This document shows positions 38,801 through 51,401 of a DNA stretch of 64,000 nucleotides, piece by piece. The stretch comes from Lineus longissimus (taxonomy: Eukaryota > Nemertea > Pilidiophora > Heteronemertea > Lineidae): NCBI RefSeq assembly GCF_910592395.1, contig NC_088315.1, forward strand, positions 1,550,501-1,614,500, read 5' to 3'. Below the pieces are notes generated by a model. The model searched no databases and had not been told where the DNA came from. It saw only the letters and a list, made by a program, of their open reading frames with translations. A program made the position numbers and the translations under genes. Position 1 is the stretch's first letter. Each line of letters begins with the position of its first letter.

Positions 38801-41083
38801 CCGATGATCTAGTGTTGCAGATTGCATTCCTAAAATAAAGAGTCCCCAAAGATAGTACAATGTACCGTCGTCTCCTTCTGTATTACTGTGCTAACTTCCA
38901 ACAACATTAAACACCTCAACCTCAGAAGCCATCAAGAGACCTGTCTTTGAACACTTTCTTCCTTCGTCAGCTTTGCATAAATCTCACTAGGGCACTCTGT
39001 GCATTTCGCAAATTGCATTAACCTCTTCCAAGAATCCCCTAAAGCGCGTTTAAGACCGCGGTCATGGTACATCCCTCTGTAGTGACCGCGCTGCATCTCT
39101 CATAAGGCAGCCATCCAGCGCCTCGGTGATTAGATTTGTTTGTTGCTGAATATAATTTCGAGATCAAAGCCCTGGTCGGTGGATGGTTGATATATTGGTC
39201 TCTAAGGCGGATTAGTAGGAATTCTATGACTAGGGTATTGCGTAACTTTTTTGATGTTCCAACACTCCACACAGATAACCATAGATAAACGTAGAAACAG
39301 GGCTTAAAAAAGGCTGTTGCTGCAAAAGAATCATAACAAAATCGACATTACGAATGGTGATAGAAATACATGAATAGCGAGTTTACAAATAATAAAAAGG
39401 ACGCACGTATTTTAAAACGCCCAACCTACCTCACCGAGAATAGGATGTACGATTTAAAGAAGAGTGTGGAAGGAATTCCGCAGTGCAATCCCGATTTAAG
39501 TACGTTTTTCACGTGAGGGCTTTGACGCAAATTGAAAGCGACGGTGGCTCCTGCGAGCAGGAAAGCTCCTTTATGTTGAGAGATCTTGACGGAAATGAGA
39601 ACCGGCAGCCGTTCTTACGACGCCGGGGAGTTATCGCGAATATCCTACAAGTTACGATATGATGGTTATTGCAGGTGGCTTGGCTTCGATCTAATGCGAC
39701 TTCAGCCTGGGTTCTGGTAAAGCGTGTCGGGAATGATTATTGTCATAATGCTCGGGGGATTATGTACAAGATATTGAATCTGAGTACAGGATTATTATTG
39801 CATTAAGTTTGAAATTCATTTTAGATTGAAGAGAAGTTTGTGAGCCAAAGTGAATGTTAAGTTGCGCGTATATCCCGGAGGGAGGGAATTTGATTATGTT
39901 GTTTTCTTTGTTGTATTTATGAGGACGTCACTTTCTTTGTTTGTTAATGCAGTTAATTAAACGCCAAATTTATTTCAGGTTTTGGTTTGGAGGCTTGTTT
40001 CCTCCTGGGAGTGGGATACACACGTGACACAGCGACAGCCATCACATGTCTGACTATAGCAGTGGGATTCAGTGGCTTTGCCATCTCGGGTAGGAACCAT
40101 AGATTTTTTTAAACAAAAGTTCATCAAAATAATTTGTCAATTGATTTGGCTACTTAAAACGGCAAGTTTTCGTTTGAAGATGCTCCTACAAAAGACGTTT
40201 CAATGCTCCTTGGGCAAGAAATATTCAGACTCTAGAGTCGAACCGAAGCCAGCAACGACAACAATCTCGAAGCGTGAAGCGAATTTAGTAGGCAATTTGT
40301 GTATCAATTCAGTGTTAGTGTAACCATCTGGTATGACCATATGCGACGCCCATATGAACACGGTGCCTTTTTGAAGACAATTATTGGCAGCAACATTCCT
40401 TCAATACATCTATTCATCTTTTAACCATCCAATGGGGTATCCTTCGTTGCAGGTTATAACGTAAACCACCTTGACATAGCACCCCGGTACGCCAGTATCC
40501 TGATGGGCCTCTCGAACGGCGTGGGAACCCTCTCCGGCATGTTCTGTCCCATTGTCGTACAGATGCTCACGAAGAAAAAGGTAAGTATCAAAGGTACACA
40601 GCACCACTGAATCTGTTAAGGCATACCTCCATTCCATTTACAAAACAGGAGTTCGTTGAAGAACTGTGTCTGAGGATAACATGCATTCTTTTGAACCTTC
40701 ACATCATGGATACTTCACTGATTTTTTTCACTTTTCAGACTTCGAAAGAATGGGAGACGGTGTTCTTAATAGCGAGCATAATTCATTTTTGTGGAATTGT
40801 GTTTTACGGTATATTTGCGTCCGGTGAGAAGCAGCCGTGGGCTGATCCGAAAGAGGACGAGTACCCCCAACAGACACTCAAACCCGATCCGAATATGGAC
40901 AACGGTTACGGTACCTTAGGGGACAGTACCCTAGGTGACGACTACGGATACGGGGATGACAAGACTAAGATCACGTACGGAGCACTTGATAACATTCCAG
41001 TTTATCAAACGAAAGAGCATTCAGTTCAGCCAGCAAATAAAGAGGATTACATGAACGGCGACATCAATGATAGAGATATATGA
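29612..41083 (+). CDS. VGLUT: Vesicular glutamate transporter (SLC17A6/7/8-like), complete
   Basis: This is a major-facilitator transporter that loads glutamate into synaptic vesicles using the proton/voltage gradient. Eleven coding exons: 29612-29878, 33896-34023, 35619-35733, 36197-36284, 37189-37275, 37521-37657, 37789-37938, 38184-38316, 39979-40089, 40453-40580, 40739-41083. All have AG/GT borders and matching phases, giving 562 residues (family usually about 560-590). Signature stretches include [71 protein letters not shown] and [14 protein letters not shown]. Residues equated with VGLUT2 R184, E191, H199 and R322 are present (R163, E170, H178, R299), as is the TM1 Arg (R62). The VGLUT2 H128 position is Asp (D107). 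The luminal loop after TM1 has three N-glycosylation sequons (NKT, NDS, NGT). The acidic C-tail carries YGTL and YGAL repeats like the mammalian tail. Sialin or phosphate-transporter members of SLC17 are less likely. Confidence 0.96.
29879..33895 (+). other. VGLUT intron 1, about 4 kb
   Basis: This is the longest intron of the gene. No coding exon is missing between exons 1 and 2, since the family alignment is continuous across them. A 9-G run lies at 33,112-33,120. Short frames inside (for example minus strand 32,926-33,153 and 33,185-33,379) have no recognisable domain. Confidence 0.8.
35069..35148. repeat. 17-bp perfect inverted repeat in VGLUT intron 2
   Basis: CCTTTGATCTTCTGGAA (35,069-35,085) and TTCCAGAAGATCAAAGG (35,132-35,148) are exact reverse complements around a 46-base spacer. 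It could fold as a stem-loop in the pre-mRNA or be the ends of a very small foldback element. No target-site duplication is evident. Confidence 0.8.
38317..39978 (+). other. VGLUT intron 8, about 1.7 kb
   Basis: An intron between the exons ending RKIFNCG and beginning FGLEACF, which join to the family's NCGGFG motif across a split Gly codon. No gene is seen inside it. Confidence 0.85.
40739..41083 (+). CDS. VGLUT: VGLUT last coding exon (TM12 and cytosolic tail)
   Basis: It encodes the [21 protein letters not shown] helix, the family hallmark [12 protein letters not shown], then a tail of about 80 residues rich in Asp, Gly and Tyr with [18 protein letters not shown] and TYGAL. The TGA stop is at 41,081-41,083. 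The tail length is similar to that of mammalian VGLUTs, whose tails also carry YGT/YGA motifs. Confidence 0.93.
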   Translation, partial: TSKEWETVFLIASIIHFCGIVFYGIFASGEKQPWADPKEDEYPQQTLKPDPNMDNGYGTLGDSTLGDDYGYGDDKTKITYGALDNIPVYQTKEHSVQPANKEDYMNGDINDRDI

Positions 41084-41161
41084 TGAAACTGCAATAAGGA
41101 TAAACTGATTAGCTCGAGGGCTTGGGATTTGGAGAGACTGGTAATCGAATCAAGTTTGAGA

Positions 41162-41167
41162 AATAAA
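41162..41167 (+). promoter_or_regulatory. Poly(A) signal AATAAA, VGLUT 3' UTR
   Basis: A canonical AATAAA lies 79 bases after the VGLUT stop codon. A second AATAAA at 41,347-41,352 could give a longer 3' end. Confidence 0.55.
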
Positions 41168-44100
41168 TCAAAACTGTTCAGTTCTCTTGTGACAGGTTTA
41201 CAATAGGCCAATAGTAATCAAATATATTGTGACAACTGTAGATGAATACTAAGTGATAGATTGAGATAGCTTCAGTGAGCGCTTGCCATAAACCTTGCGC
41301 ATTCGTGTGGTGCGCTACTTTGTGAATTGGTCTTGTTGTGGCGAAGAATAAACAGCCCAAGATTGATGCATAATGCAGCTCCGAGTGGGGGACGTCTTGT
41401 GTAATGTATAATTTGTGCGGGGTCGTGCAAAGGCAAAGACGCCCTCTTTTCAGAAGACATCCAACTAGACCTGTAGCAATGGAAAAAGCTATTGGCTTCG
41501 CTTGTTGATGGGACATTGGTACCGTGACTCAGAATGTCTAAACTAAACTGGTCTTTGGTGTTAGATCATAGACTTTTCAGTCAACACTCGAGAGTCAACA
41601 GCGTGCAGTCGAGGGTCATAGGGCAGACATCGCTCCCAGCCGGCCAATCATCATTTGCCAGACCCATGAAGGTACTCACAAGCTCGCTACTAGTATATTT
41701 GGCGAACAAAACCTCACACCGAAAGAGCATCGAATATATTGAGCCAATTTTGCAAGTGGGTCACTCGAACATTTGCTATAGTTGCTCAATGAATTGAGGA
41801 TAACTATGAGCACTTAAGCGAATGAAAATGGCAGAATTTCAAATAACCAGACACGAATACACAGACAGCAAACATACATTTCGGCACCACATTTCGTTCC
41901 TACTCATCTTCAACTTCGCTTTTAGCAACCCCCTGTTTACCCCAATACCCACAACTACCACCACTAGCTTTGCATTAGATCAGCGCAACCTCTAGTGGCC
42001 GAATGCATCCATCGTATTGTGATATTTACGAGCGTGTTAGATGGCAAATTGTTCTCAATCTAGTCAGAAAGAAATCTGTAACGTGACTTGCAAATGAAAT
42101 ACTGTGCTTTTAGAAAATTTACAAAATTCTAGAACTACTGATTCCAAGGCGCACCTCTGTTAACTGGACTGTCAATCTTAGAACGTCCTCAAGCGCTTAA
42201 TGCTGGCTTCAATGCGGCGTTATGCATGTACCGGGAACACTGTTGAAAGTTCGTAGCGTAAACTCTAATTTGATAGATACAGTAAACTTACTTTGTACAT
42301 AAGATCTACTCTGTACATACAAATGTATGTACGCACAGATATCTGGAGTTGAACTTTGAACTCTTGGTTGTTGTTGCCCTCTGATGATGGTTGTCGTGAA
42401 ACCCCTCAAATATCGTAGGTTGTGAGGAGCGGGGAGCCGCGCCATACGTATCTAGACGCCATGTACGGGTACGCGGCTGTATTTGTGTGTACGATTATGT
42501 AGTAGAATATCGGAGTAGCTTATAAAGTAGTAAATGCAATATTTACACAAGCATTTTTGAGGAGATGATAGTCTGTATGCTTGATTTCGGATGGCTTTTG
42601 CCTTCGATAATGAGAGTAAGTTATTAACATGTGATTCTGATTATCTGGGAGGACAATCAGGACTCATTACGCATTAACGTTCGCAGCTTTCGTCACCATC
42701 TGGAAGGAGAACCACTTAATCGTAAAAGCACCCTGATATAGTCCCAGTACCTGCCCTCAAGTGACAGCTTTTGGATGTATGTAAAATTCTCGTATAATCA
42801 AGAGGATCACATAGACTTATAGAAAGCTAGATATATGCAGCAATTTGCCAAATTGACATTTTAGGGAATTACATCAACTGCTAATTATGCCATTGCATTT
42901 GGGCAAAAAATTCTCTTCCATAAATGTAAATCGTTTGAGATTTGCCACCATGTTATGATGAATAATATCAGAAGTTTATCACCAATTAACTACTGATACA
43001 TACACTGGTATACACAGACGTATGCATGTGCATGCATATTACATGCACACATCGGGCAATGTACATTATCATCATCCCGCACGTACACGTACATGCTATA
43101 GTTTCACGTACAGGCTCACCGTTCCAAAATATCATGTATAATTTATTGAATTGTAAAAAAGTTCCATTGCATGTGATATTATGTACTTGAGTTGTCCTAT
43201 ATGTCGTCGTTTCAAGCAGATTCACTGGAATAGAAGTTGCAACTAAAGTAACTGCATTTCGTAGGTACGTTACTGTTGTACAGTTTTAGTTAAGTGCAAA
43301 TACGGAGTAGGATCACACGTTACAAGGGGTTCGTTACAGCGGTGACGTAATATTTTTTTGTGATAATTGAAAATATATATAGAGTAGGTTAGTTTGTTTA
43401 TACTGGCATATAATGTATAAAAATAAAGTATATCAACGGTCAAAGCGTGATGTGAACATACATAAGGTAAATTATCAAATGTATTTACGTTTTTTTGGAA
43501 AGCAATGTTGTCTGGTTGCAAATTGGGGGTCAATTATGTTGGGTTTGTCGTTTTGATTGTATCCGGTTGAAATAGTTGATGCAGCGAAAGGTCTTTGGCT
43601 TGTTACCAGTCAAGACTTACACACGAAGCGGCAATGGCTATTCTACCAACAACAATTCGTGTTGCTGGTACAGCCTTCACTGCTAACCATAATTATATGA
43701 GGAAAGTAATGTCTGGGAAAGAGTTTCGTCGACTTCAAAAGACAAAAGACTTATGATCCTTGCAACATTACCATTACCAACGGAAGCTTGACGTATAAGA
43801 GCCGTGTAAAAAGAAACTGAGGAGACAGACGCTGAGCTATAGATGGACTGAAAGCACTGACACAGAAATAGTACGTGACCTTTTCGGTACTAGGTACCTT
43901 AAAACGATATCCCATCATAAATTGGGCATATTAATGACGGCATCATTAGTAACAAATCAAATCATGTGTATTGGTTGAGTTGTGTCACCAGTTGAATGCA
44001 TATCATTGCAGGATCTATGAGGAAGCAACCGTTAATATCGTCTGCTTCCTTGTATCCTTTGCGCCATGTTAATATTCGATAATTCTAAATTATCTTATAA

Positions 44101-45482
44101 AGGTGAAATTAATTGTTAATTGTTGTTATTCACCAATGTTTATTTATACTATTATGCAAATTCTTCATTTAGTTGACTCTCTGCATTTTAAGTAGATCTT
44201 AGAAAAACCTCACTTCTTGCCTATCTAGTTTACATTATATCGGATGTAAGGAAAAATGAACCTTAAAGGGCGTTGTCGTGAGAAGTGTTTCACTTAGGTG
44301 AAACCTCTACATATCAAAATGCGTTACATCAAGTCCCCTGCTTTGAAACACATCAAACAAAAAAGAATCGACCTGGCTCGCCATGTACAAGTATACTGGT
44401 ACATGCATTTGGTACGTATTGGGACCGAGTACTGCATCGTCGCATCTCCCTACAGTTTTCACAAATATGGGGACGTTAAACCGGTGGTTAGCTAAGCAAG
44501 TATGAAACAAACACTGTCTTTCCGATTGTGATGTTTATAAAAGTCTTTCAGCCTTCGCTATCGTCACCAGATTCTCTCCAATATGTTTCCAACAGCAATT
44601 GTTGTAGCTTACAAAATATATTTATAATCTTGACACGTTTTGTTTTGTGCTCTGTTGAAAGGCATACTTCCACGTGCCCGATTTGTAAAATTGATGCGTT
44701 CTGTTCAATTAGAATTTTCCTTTCCGCATTGCCGTGTAGTCCATGCATGCATAGCCTCATATCATTATAACAGTAGACCATATACACGTAGTTGATGATT
44801 GTAACATGGCGATAATTATAGACCCTAATACTATTTTCTTTGTAAAGAGAATGATGAGTTAAATGCAATAAAGAAATGATCGCAATGACCAAACTAGTTA
44901 ATTGGTTCCATGCTCTTGTTTTTTTTGAGGCGACATATTTTTTCATTGTTACTGGTGGACAACTATTGATATGACTGACCTACATGATTCACTACAAAGC
45001 TAGTGGAAAACGGCAACTAATAACCACGTCATTATGGTCTGCAACCGATCCCCTGCTCCAATTGGTGATATTGAAGGCTTTATCCACTGTGAGACCTTAA
45101 CCTAAACATCAAAAGCTTTACATTCGGGTATTCAATGGAAAAGTTAGGGAGTTTTTGCAAAGCTCCCAAAAGTCCATCGTTATCATAGGTCAAACAATAA
45201 TATGGACGTTGGTGATTCAAGAGATTTTCGAAAAGTTCCTTATGATGGCATCGAGGAAGAGAAACAGAAGTTTAAAAAAGTCTTCTTTTAAGCTGTCATA
45301 ATGGCTATACCGAGGCAAATTAAAATATCAATTGACAGTAGCCTACTTTTCTAAAGACCGCGGAAATGTTTTGGAGACGTATCATATCATCATTGACCGA
45401 CAACCGAGGAGAGAACAGATGACAAAAGTCGTGATTGGTGGATCCCAATTAGGTAGAATAAGGACAGTGTGTTGATTCGTTC
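41168..45482. other. Intergenic DNA between VGLUT and the CAP gene
   Basis: AT-rich, with alternating purine-pyrimidine patches around 43,000-43,100 (many ATGCATG/ACGTAC runs). The longest frame is a 132-codon minus-strand one at 44,548-44,946 with no recognisable domain. No gene is supported. The CAP gene promoter should lie at its right end. Confidence 0.6.
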
Positions 45483-45581
45483 ATGATCACAGGTCAGAGA
45501 GCATCAACGGGTGACACTGGGAGCAAGTCGAAGGACATCAGCGATCATTACACGGACTTATTGTGCCACGAAAGCAGCAAA

Positions 45582-45600
45582 ATGATACCGTGGCTAAAAG
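45582..45600 (+). CDS. CAP gene first coding exon (start of signal peptide)
   Basis: The 19 bases from ATG to the GTAAGA donor encode MIPWLK plus one base. The next exon (46,180-46,217) completes the signal peptide with GFLLVACVFAKAQ. Start context CAAAATGA has A at -3. The alternative ATG at 45,483 is in frame, with an upstream stop at 45,459. Confidence 0.75.
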
Positions 45601-48600
45601 GTAAGATTTCTTTTCACGAATTCTGTATGTTTGTCAGCCTAGATCAAAATACACCACAAAGTGAATGATTTCCCAATGGTTTCCATAAAATGATGACCCG
45701 GTCGTCTGTGCCAGGCCCTCCGGGATAAACGCCAATGTGGATGAAAACACTCTATTTTCAAACATATTGGTCCAGTTATTGCTTAACCTCCACTGACTCA
45801 AAGACAAGCGCAAAAGGAAGAGCAAGCGAGCAAACTTAGTGCTTTTGTGAGATGTTCCAGTCTATGGGTCGATTACGTGGCTCAAGCACTCCTTGAGGTC
45901 CGTTCGATATTTTTGCTTTTTTGCAGCCTAACCGCGTACATGTATCCGTACCTGTGCAATATCACAGGCATAAGTACAGTAGTGTTATTGCCAATTCATT
46001 ACTTTTAATGAAATCTAGACAAGAAAGCAACTCATGGTTTATAGAAATTAAACGATGGCATCAAAAGATGGTGGGAATATTGATCTTCCGAAACTGTCTT
46101 AGATCGGCAAAACTTGTTGATGGACAACCCCCATGTTTTGCACTCTTTAACCTCTGACACACAGTCGTCTGCTTTTCAGGCTTTCTGTTGGTTGCGTGTG
46201 TCTTTGCCAAAGCACAGGTGAGTACCGAAAACAAGATTTCGTTTCACATTCTTTAGGTATGATAGACTTCTTACTAAGATTTATTTCCGTTTTCCAATTA
46301 CAAAATATGTTTGTGAAACATTATGCAAACTACTTTTACTGCCTAGTTAACTATTAATTCTAAAGAGAGAAACTTTGGTGTTAACAGCAGACACGACAAC
46401 ACGTGATCTTAATCTCAAACTTTCACACCTTAAGTGAATCGTTCAATGATTGCTTGCTTGTCGCCACTAACGAAGGCAATTAATTGAAAGTTGTAACCAA
46501 AAGAACCGATCATGCTAGGAGTTCCCGATCTTCAATCGGCACCATACTGTTCGGGACACTTATCGCATCTGCTTCAGAGAGCTAACTGTCACGGGACACA
46601 TGCTGTCGTAAACTCACTGATCAGAATTGCTTTCAATTCACCCATACAGTATACATTGTCGACAGGGCTGAGTGGCCTGATAACTCTACGATACCTGGGC
46701 GGGCGGGTCGCAACTGAATGATAATTACGGCAACCACGACCGGGCCAGGGAGTCAATGTCACAAAAACCTCATAGGGACACCCCTACCTGTTGTATATTG
46801 ACCAGCCAGACAACAAACTTGAGTGCAAACCTTGATACTTTTCATAGCCTAATGACACCTTTGACCTGCACCAAGCGATACGTTTTGTCTTTCTCAGTAG
46901 GACGACATATTTCACGGTTATTCTCTCACTCTGTTTATCTACTCGGATGATTGCGTTCGTCTATCACAAGCTAACCGATCTAAATGAGAGGCCTGTTTTT
47001 CGATTAACAAATGAAGCTCTATATGTTTATGTTCGAGATTGCAAAACATTTGTAATGTTAATGAAGATTTAACAACTTAACAAATTGTATTGAAGAGATT
47101 CAAAATGCGATTCGGGTATTGTGATCACCAAGTCTATGTCTTACATTTTGTAAATAATGTTCATACGTTTTTCTGGCTTATGTTTAAAACTGTTCGTTGA
47201 ACGAGAGGTCATTGAACATCTGAAGATGATTGAACTAAAATACCCTCACACTGAAATCTACTGAAAGTCACCAATGATCAATAGTGAAATATATTCCCCA
47301 CGATCAATGCCGAAAGATATTTGTCTGATAAAAATCAGCTATCCCTGCTTTTAGCTTTCGGGTGAGATATCAAACCTTACTTTTCAGGCTACTTGTGAGC
47401 CGAAGTTTTCAGCGGGGATGCCGAACAAACCAAGTGCAGCTATTTCATCGGCGTGTTTGGAGGCTACAGGGACTGGCTGTAGGTGTTATTTCGTTTGGTT
47501 CTTACTCTTCGTCATTAGGCAGATTTGCAAACGACGAAGCACGAAGTACATCCTCGGTCTGCGGTATCATCAAGACCGGCGCTAATTCGTTTCCGCTACA
47601 CGACCGTAAATCATCTTTTACACTTAGTTGTAAGAGGAATCTCACTGTAAAGCAATACTTTCCTTACAAACACCGTTCCTTGAGGCCGGCTTTATGTTAG
47701 GATCATCTTATAATATCGTACAGTAACACATGTACATACATTTGATTCAAATTTTCGGCCCAGGTTCTATGGCCAATAAGCTGCCTGTCCCAAATGACAG
47801 GTATATGGGAATTAAAACTTATCAGATAAAAGAAAGCAAGACTAGTGTGTCTACCAGGAACTATATGTAAAGATAGATATTTCTTTTCAAAAGCTGTGAG
47901 TGATGCCGATAAGAAGGTGATAGTGGAGGAACACAACAGATACAGGAAGAACGCCTCACCCAAGCCTGGTAATATGCAGTATATGGTAAGGAACGCTGCA
48001 GATATAGTTGAACTAGTGTCTATTTAGCGCATAGCTTCCGAATGCGTAGCCTAGTAGGCTGTACACTTGATTTTCAACAAGCCAACAGGCTCCGAGACGA
48101 TAGCATTCTTTGATAATGTGCAGTGACCATGCACGTCAAGAAGACGACAAGTTCACTATAAACGGTTTGTGTGTATCGAAACTTTGTAAGTCAAGATGAA
48201 TGAATGCCTCAAGTAATTATGATTAAACTTCTCCTGAAATGAAGAAAATGGAAGCAATCTCAAAGGTTTAATACTGAAATAATCGTGCAGCCAATGTTTG
48301 ATGCATTCAAGCTTTACACGGCTCACATAGCAATTTGTTCTTATTCTAGTCTTCAGCTGTGAATTTAACTTCATGTTGCAGGTTTGGGATGATGAACTAG
48401 CTAGCGTCGCCCAAGGCTGGACATCGACCTGTCCCAGTGGTCATGATACGGGTCCAGAGAGGTACATACCCGGTCAGTATGCATTCGCTTCTGTAAAGTT
48501 TGTTTATTATAGTGTCACCCTAACTAAAGGGCCAGCCAGCTTTAACTTAGGGGACACTCTTTACTACCAAAGTCCTATCTCTAATGCCAGGTGCCTGGCT

Positions 48601-51401
48601 AGAAGGCAGTTTGTACCCTATTACCGTGACCACAGTGTGCTACAAGTCTATCGTCTTATTTCTAATAGTAAATAGCGAATTGTTTTCATTCAGAATTCAT
48701 TTTAGTGAATGTCGTTTCTAGTGACATCTCTGAAGAACTATATTCAGCTACAAAATAATGATAGAGAGCATTTTGGCAGTGCCCTGGTGTGGACTGGGCA
48801 GGAAAGTATGTTTATGGACTGATCTTGCAAGTACCAACTCGGGTACCATCAACTCTCAACACGAGTGACATCTCTTGAAGAAAAGAAGGTTAGGCTGTAT
48901 CTGCTTTAGGTAGACTCGCTATTAGTAATATCAACAATTTTTGTCCTTTTATTAGGTCGCGGGTGGAGTGGCCAGAATATGTTTTCCGGAACTTCCGGGG
49001 ATTATACCTGGTCTGATGCCATTAAATATTGGCACAGTGAAGTGAAAGACTTTGTCTATGGTGATGAGTCTTCCATCGGCGGCCGTGACACCGGACACTA
49101 CACACAGGTAAGCAAAAGGAAATGGACAATCTCTGGTGAGGAGCATCTAAAAAAACTGAACCCTTGTTTGTCTGGGGAAGGGTCGACGAAAATTGCAACG
49201 TCTGTTCGTATCTTGCCAGAAGTTCAGGAGGCTGACACCTTTGGTGGTTGTCACTAAAAAACCTCGTTATATCACTAACTTATCGTTAATTCAATGGCGC
49301 TATCTCCTTCAGTTTAGACCGCTAGACCTGTCTACCTATCTAATTATAACGTTAACGTCACATCAGTGACTAAGTTGTTTTATCGACTCTTGTCTCTTTC
49401 AGATTGTCTGGGCGTCCTCGGCGAAGATTGGGTGCGGATTTGCCAAGTGTTCAGGAACAGACAACTTCATCTGTAACTATATGCATGCGTAAGTAGTTGA
49501 AATTCCGTTGAAGTAGCCGTGTTGTCAAATGAAAGCGAGTTCGTTTTAGAATATGACCAGTCACAATTAATCTTTGTACATGTAGTATAAGTTTGTTGTT
49601 GTTTTGTCACACGATATATTCTGCTTTGTTCTAGAATTGAGCTATAATTTTTGTTCGTCTTTTTTCTTTCAGTCAGGGAGGGTGAGTAGGAACATTGTTA
49701 AGATGACTGACGGGAAGAAATAGTAAATACCATAACCGCTCACGGACATCAAGTAGCATAGAAATTTGCGCAAAATTTAAATCATTTATTTTAACTTCAC
49801 ATATCATCTCAAAATTTACCACCATGCGTTTATGCAGGATAAGAGGCTTGCTTATTGAGGCGTTTTTTCAAATTTTGTTTCCCTGAAGCCCTAACCTGAA
49901 CAAGCCTTATGTCAAGTGGGACGACCTGCCTGCTGATAACTGTGTCAAGGCCGCTACAAGTACCACAACCAACCATTGCGTCGACGGAGTCTGCGGTATG
50001 TATCAAAGACGAGTTACAAATAGACGGGTAGGCAAATGGGAGAAAGGCGAATTTGGCGGCACTACCTTTTACCTTAGATGACACTGCTATTGCTTTGCAA
50101 ATATTCCATACTCTCTTCGGATGTGACTAGTCTCATTTATCAAATCGTAAAAATCTTAATGACTGTGCTTTCAGATTGCGGTGGTATGGTTTGCTACAAC
50201 GGTGGTCGACTGGATCTCTGTACATGCACATGCACCTGTGCAAGCAGCTACACAGATGTCGGAGCCAACTGTGGCCGTACGTATAAGATGTTTTCATTTT
50301 ATGATCGATCGCATCTGCAAATCTGTTTTGGAATAAAGGGGCCATAGCCGAAAGACCTATGCTGCACATACGGCGCTTTGGTTCTGACCCGTTCATGATA
50401 GGCTGTAAGCCAGCAAGAACACCAGTTCAAATAACACTTTCCATAATATTGCATTGGCTCGTATCAAACTCCTCGAACTTACATAATGAAGGTTTTAGCA
50501 ATACTAATTTATAGGCAGGATGGCAAGTTGTGGGACTAAATATGCAGGTTTAACAAACCTTCTGAAAGACAAAATACGAAAGACTGTGGTGACATCAAGT
50601 CAATGACACGACTCTAGATCATCTTCTATACTTAGTACCAGTGCAGAGGAATCGGTCGCTTTAAACCCTACCCTAAACGAATTGCCTTATCCGTTTCAGT
50701 TACCTGCGCCAGTATAACATCTAACCAGGCTGGTTGTGGAACAGACCAATTAACCGAGGCTAATTGCCCGCGGTATACGAATCTTTATTACGACTGCCCA
50801 CACATGTGTGGAACCTGCAGAGGCAACTGTACGTATAGTTCAATCCAAATGTTCAGATTCTTTCTAACTATATCCAGTCACATGACAACAATCAATAGGT
50901 GAAAAAATACATGGAAGGGGCATGGCAGTGTTGGAGAGTTCGAACTGCCGGATTCCTGAATTCGCCCCGACTAAGCATCTCGTGCATACTTGCAGAGTCC
51001 GAGCTGATCCAACATCGTCATTGACCTCGTTGTCTTTGGATAAGACTTGTTGGTTTAGCCCACGAAACTGACCTGCGGACCGCATAATGAATTACCAAAA
51101 ATAAATGCAGCTTGGAATTGTCGAGCCTTCTTGAAATGGGTCTATTCGCATATTGCGCAGATGAAGTTCTGATACCGTACATCTTATTGTAACAGATGCT
51201 GATAAATCGAATCTTCCCCCTGGTACATCTGGTGGAAAGTGTGGTGGAGGGATGAGCAACTGCGGTGGACAGACGACATCGGGAGGGGGCTGGATAGGTA
51301 AAAGTACCGATACCGCCACCGGTTCCGGCGCAGGCTCTGCTGAGATCGTCAATCTCCAAACTTATGTCGTTCTTGCAACCATCGTTTTAAAGTTGATATA
51401 G
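45582..51401 (+). CDS. Secreted CAP-superfamily protein with EGF-like, ShKT-like and GPI-type tail
   Basis: Twelve coding exons: 45582-45600, 46180-46217, 47388-47478, 47894-47985, 48382-48472, 48956-49107, 49403-49488, 49673-49681, 49889-49995, 50175-50276, 50700-50828, 51196-51401. All phases join, giving 373 residues. Residues 1-19 (MIPWLKGFLLVACVFAKAQ) are a signal peptide. The CAP domain spans about 52-211: VEEHNRYR, H101, GQN (116-118), GHYTQIVW (157-164) and CNYMHAQGG (185-193) are the family signatures; both cavity His are present. A Cys-rich EGF-like stretch follows (228-262, CYNGGRLDLCTCTCTC), then a six-Cys ShKT-like module (265-302, ending YYDCPHMCGTC), a Gly/Ser/Cys linker, and a hydrophobic C-terminus (TYVVLATIVLKLI) like a GPI-anchor signal. 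CAP proteins act outside cells in defence, adhesion or lipid binding; the specific role here is unknown. An in-frame ATG at 45,483 would add 33 residues and bury the signal peptide, so 45,582 is preferred. Confidence 0.9.
49673..49681 (+). CDS. 9-base micro-exon of the CAP gene
   Basis: TCAGGGAGG is flanked by a TTTTTTCTTTCAG acceptor and a GTGAGT donor. The preceding exon ends with two bases (GC) and the following one begins with C, so the micro-exon yields Ala-Gln-Gly-Gly. This restores the CNY-x-x-x-GG signature of CAP motif 2. Skipping it keeps the frame and removes three residues. Confidence 0.85.

Noticed and set aside
44548-44946. 132-codon minus-strand frame with a hydrophobic N-terminus
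   Set aside because: No family resemblance, AT-rich codons, and the opposite strand is equally open; likely chance.
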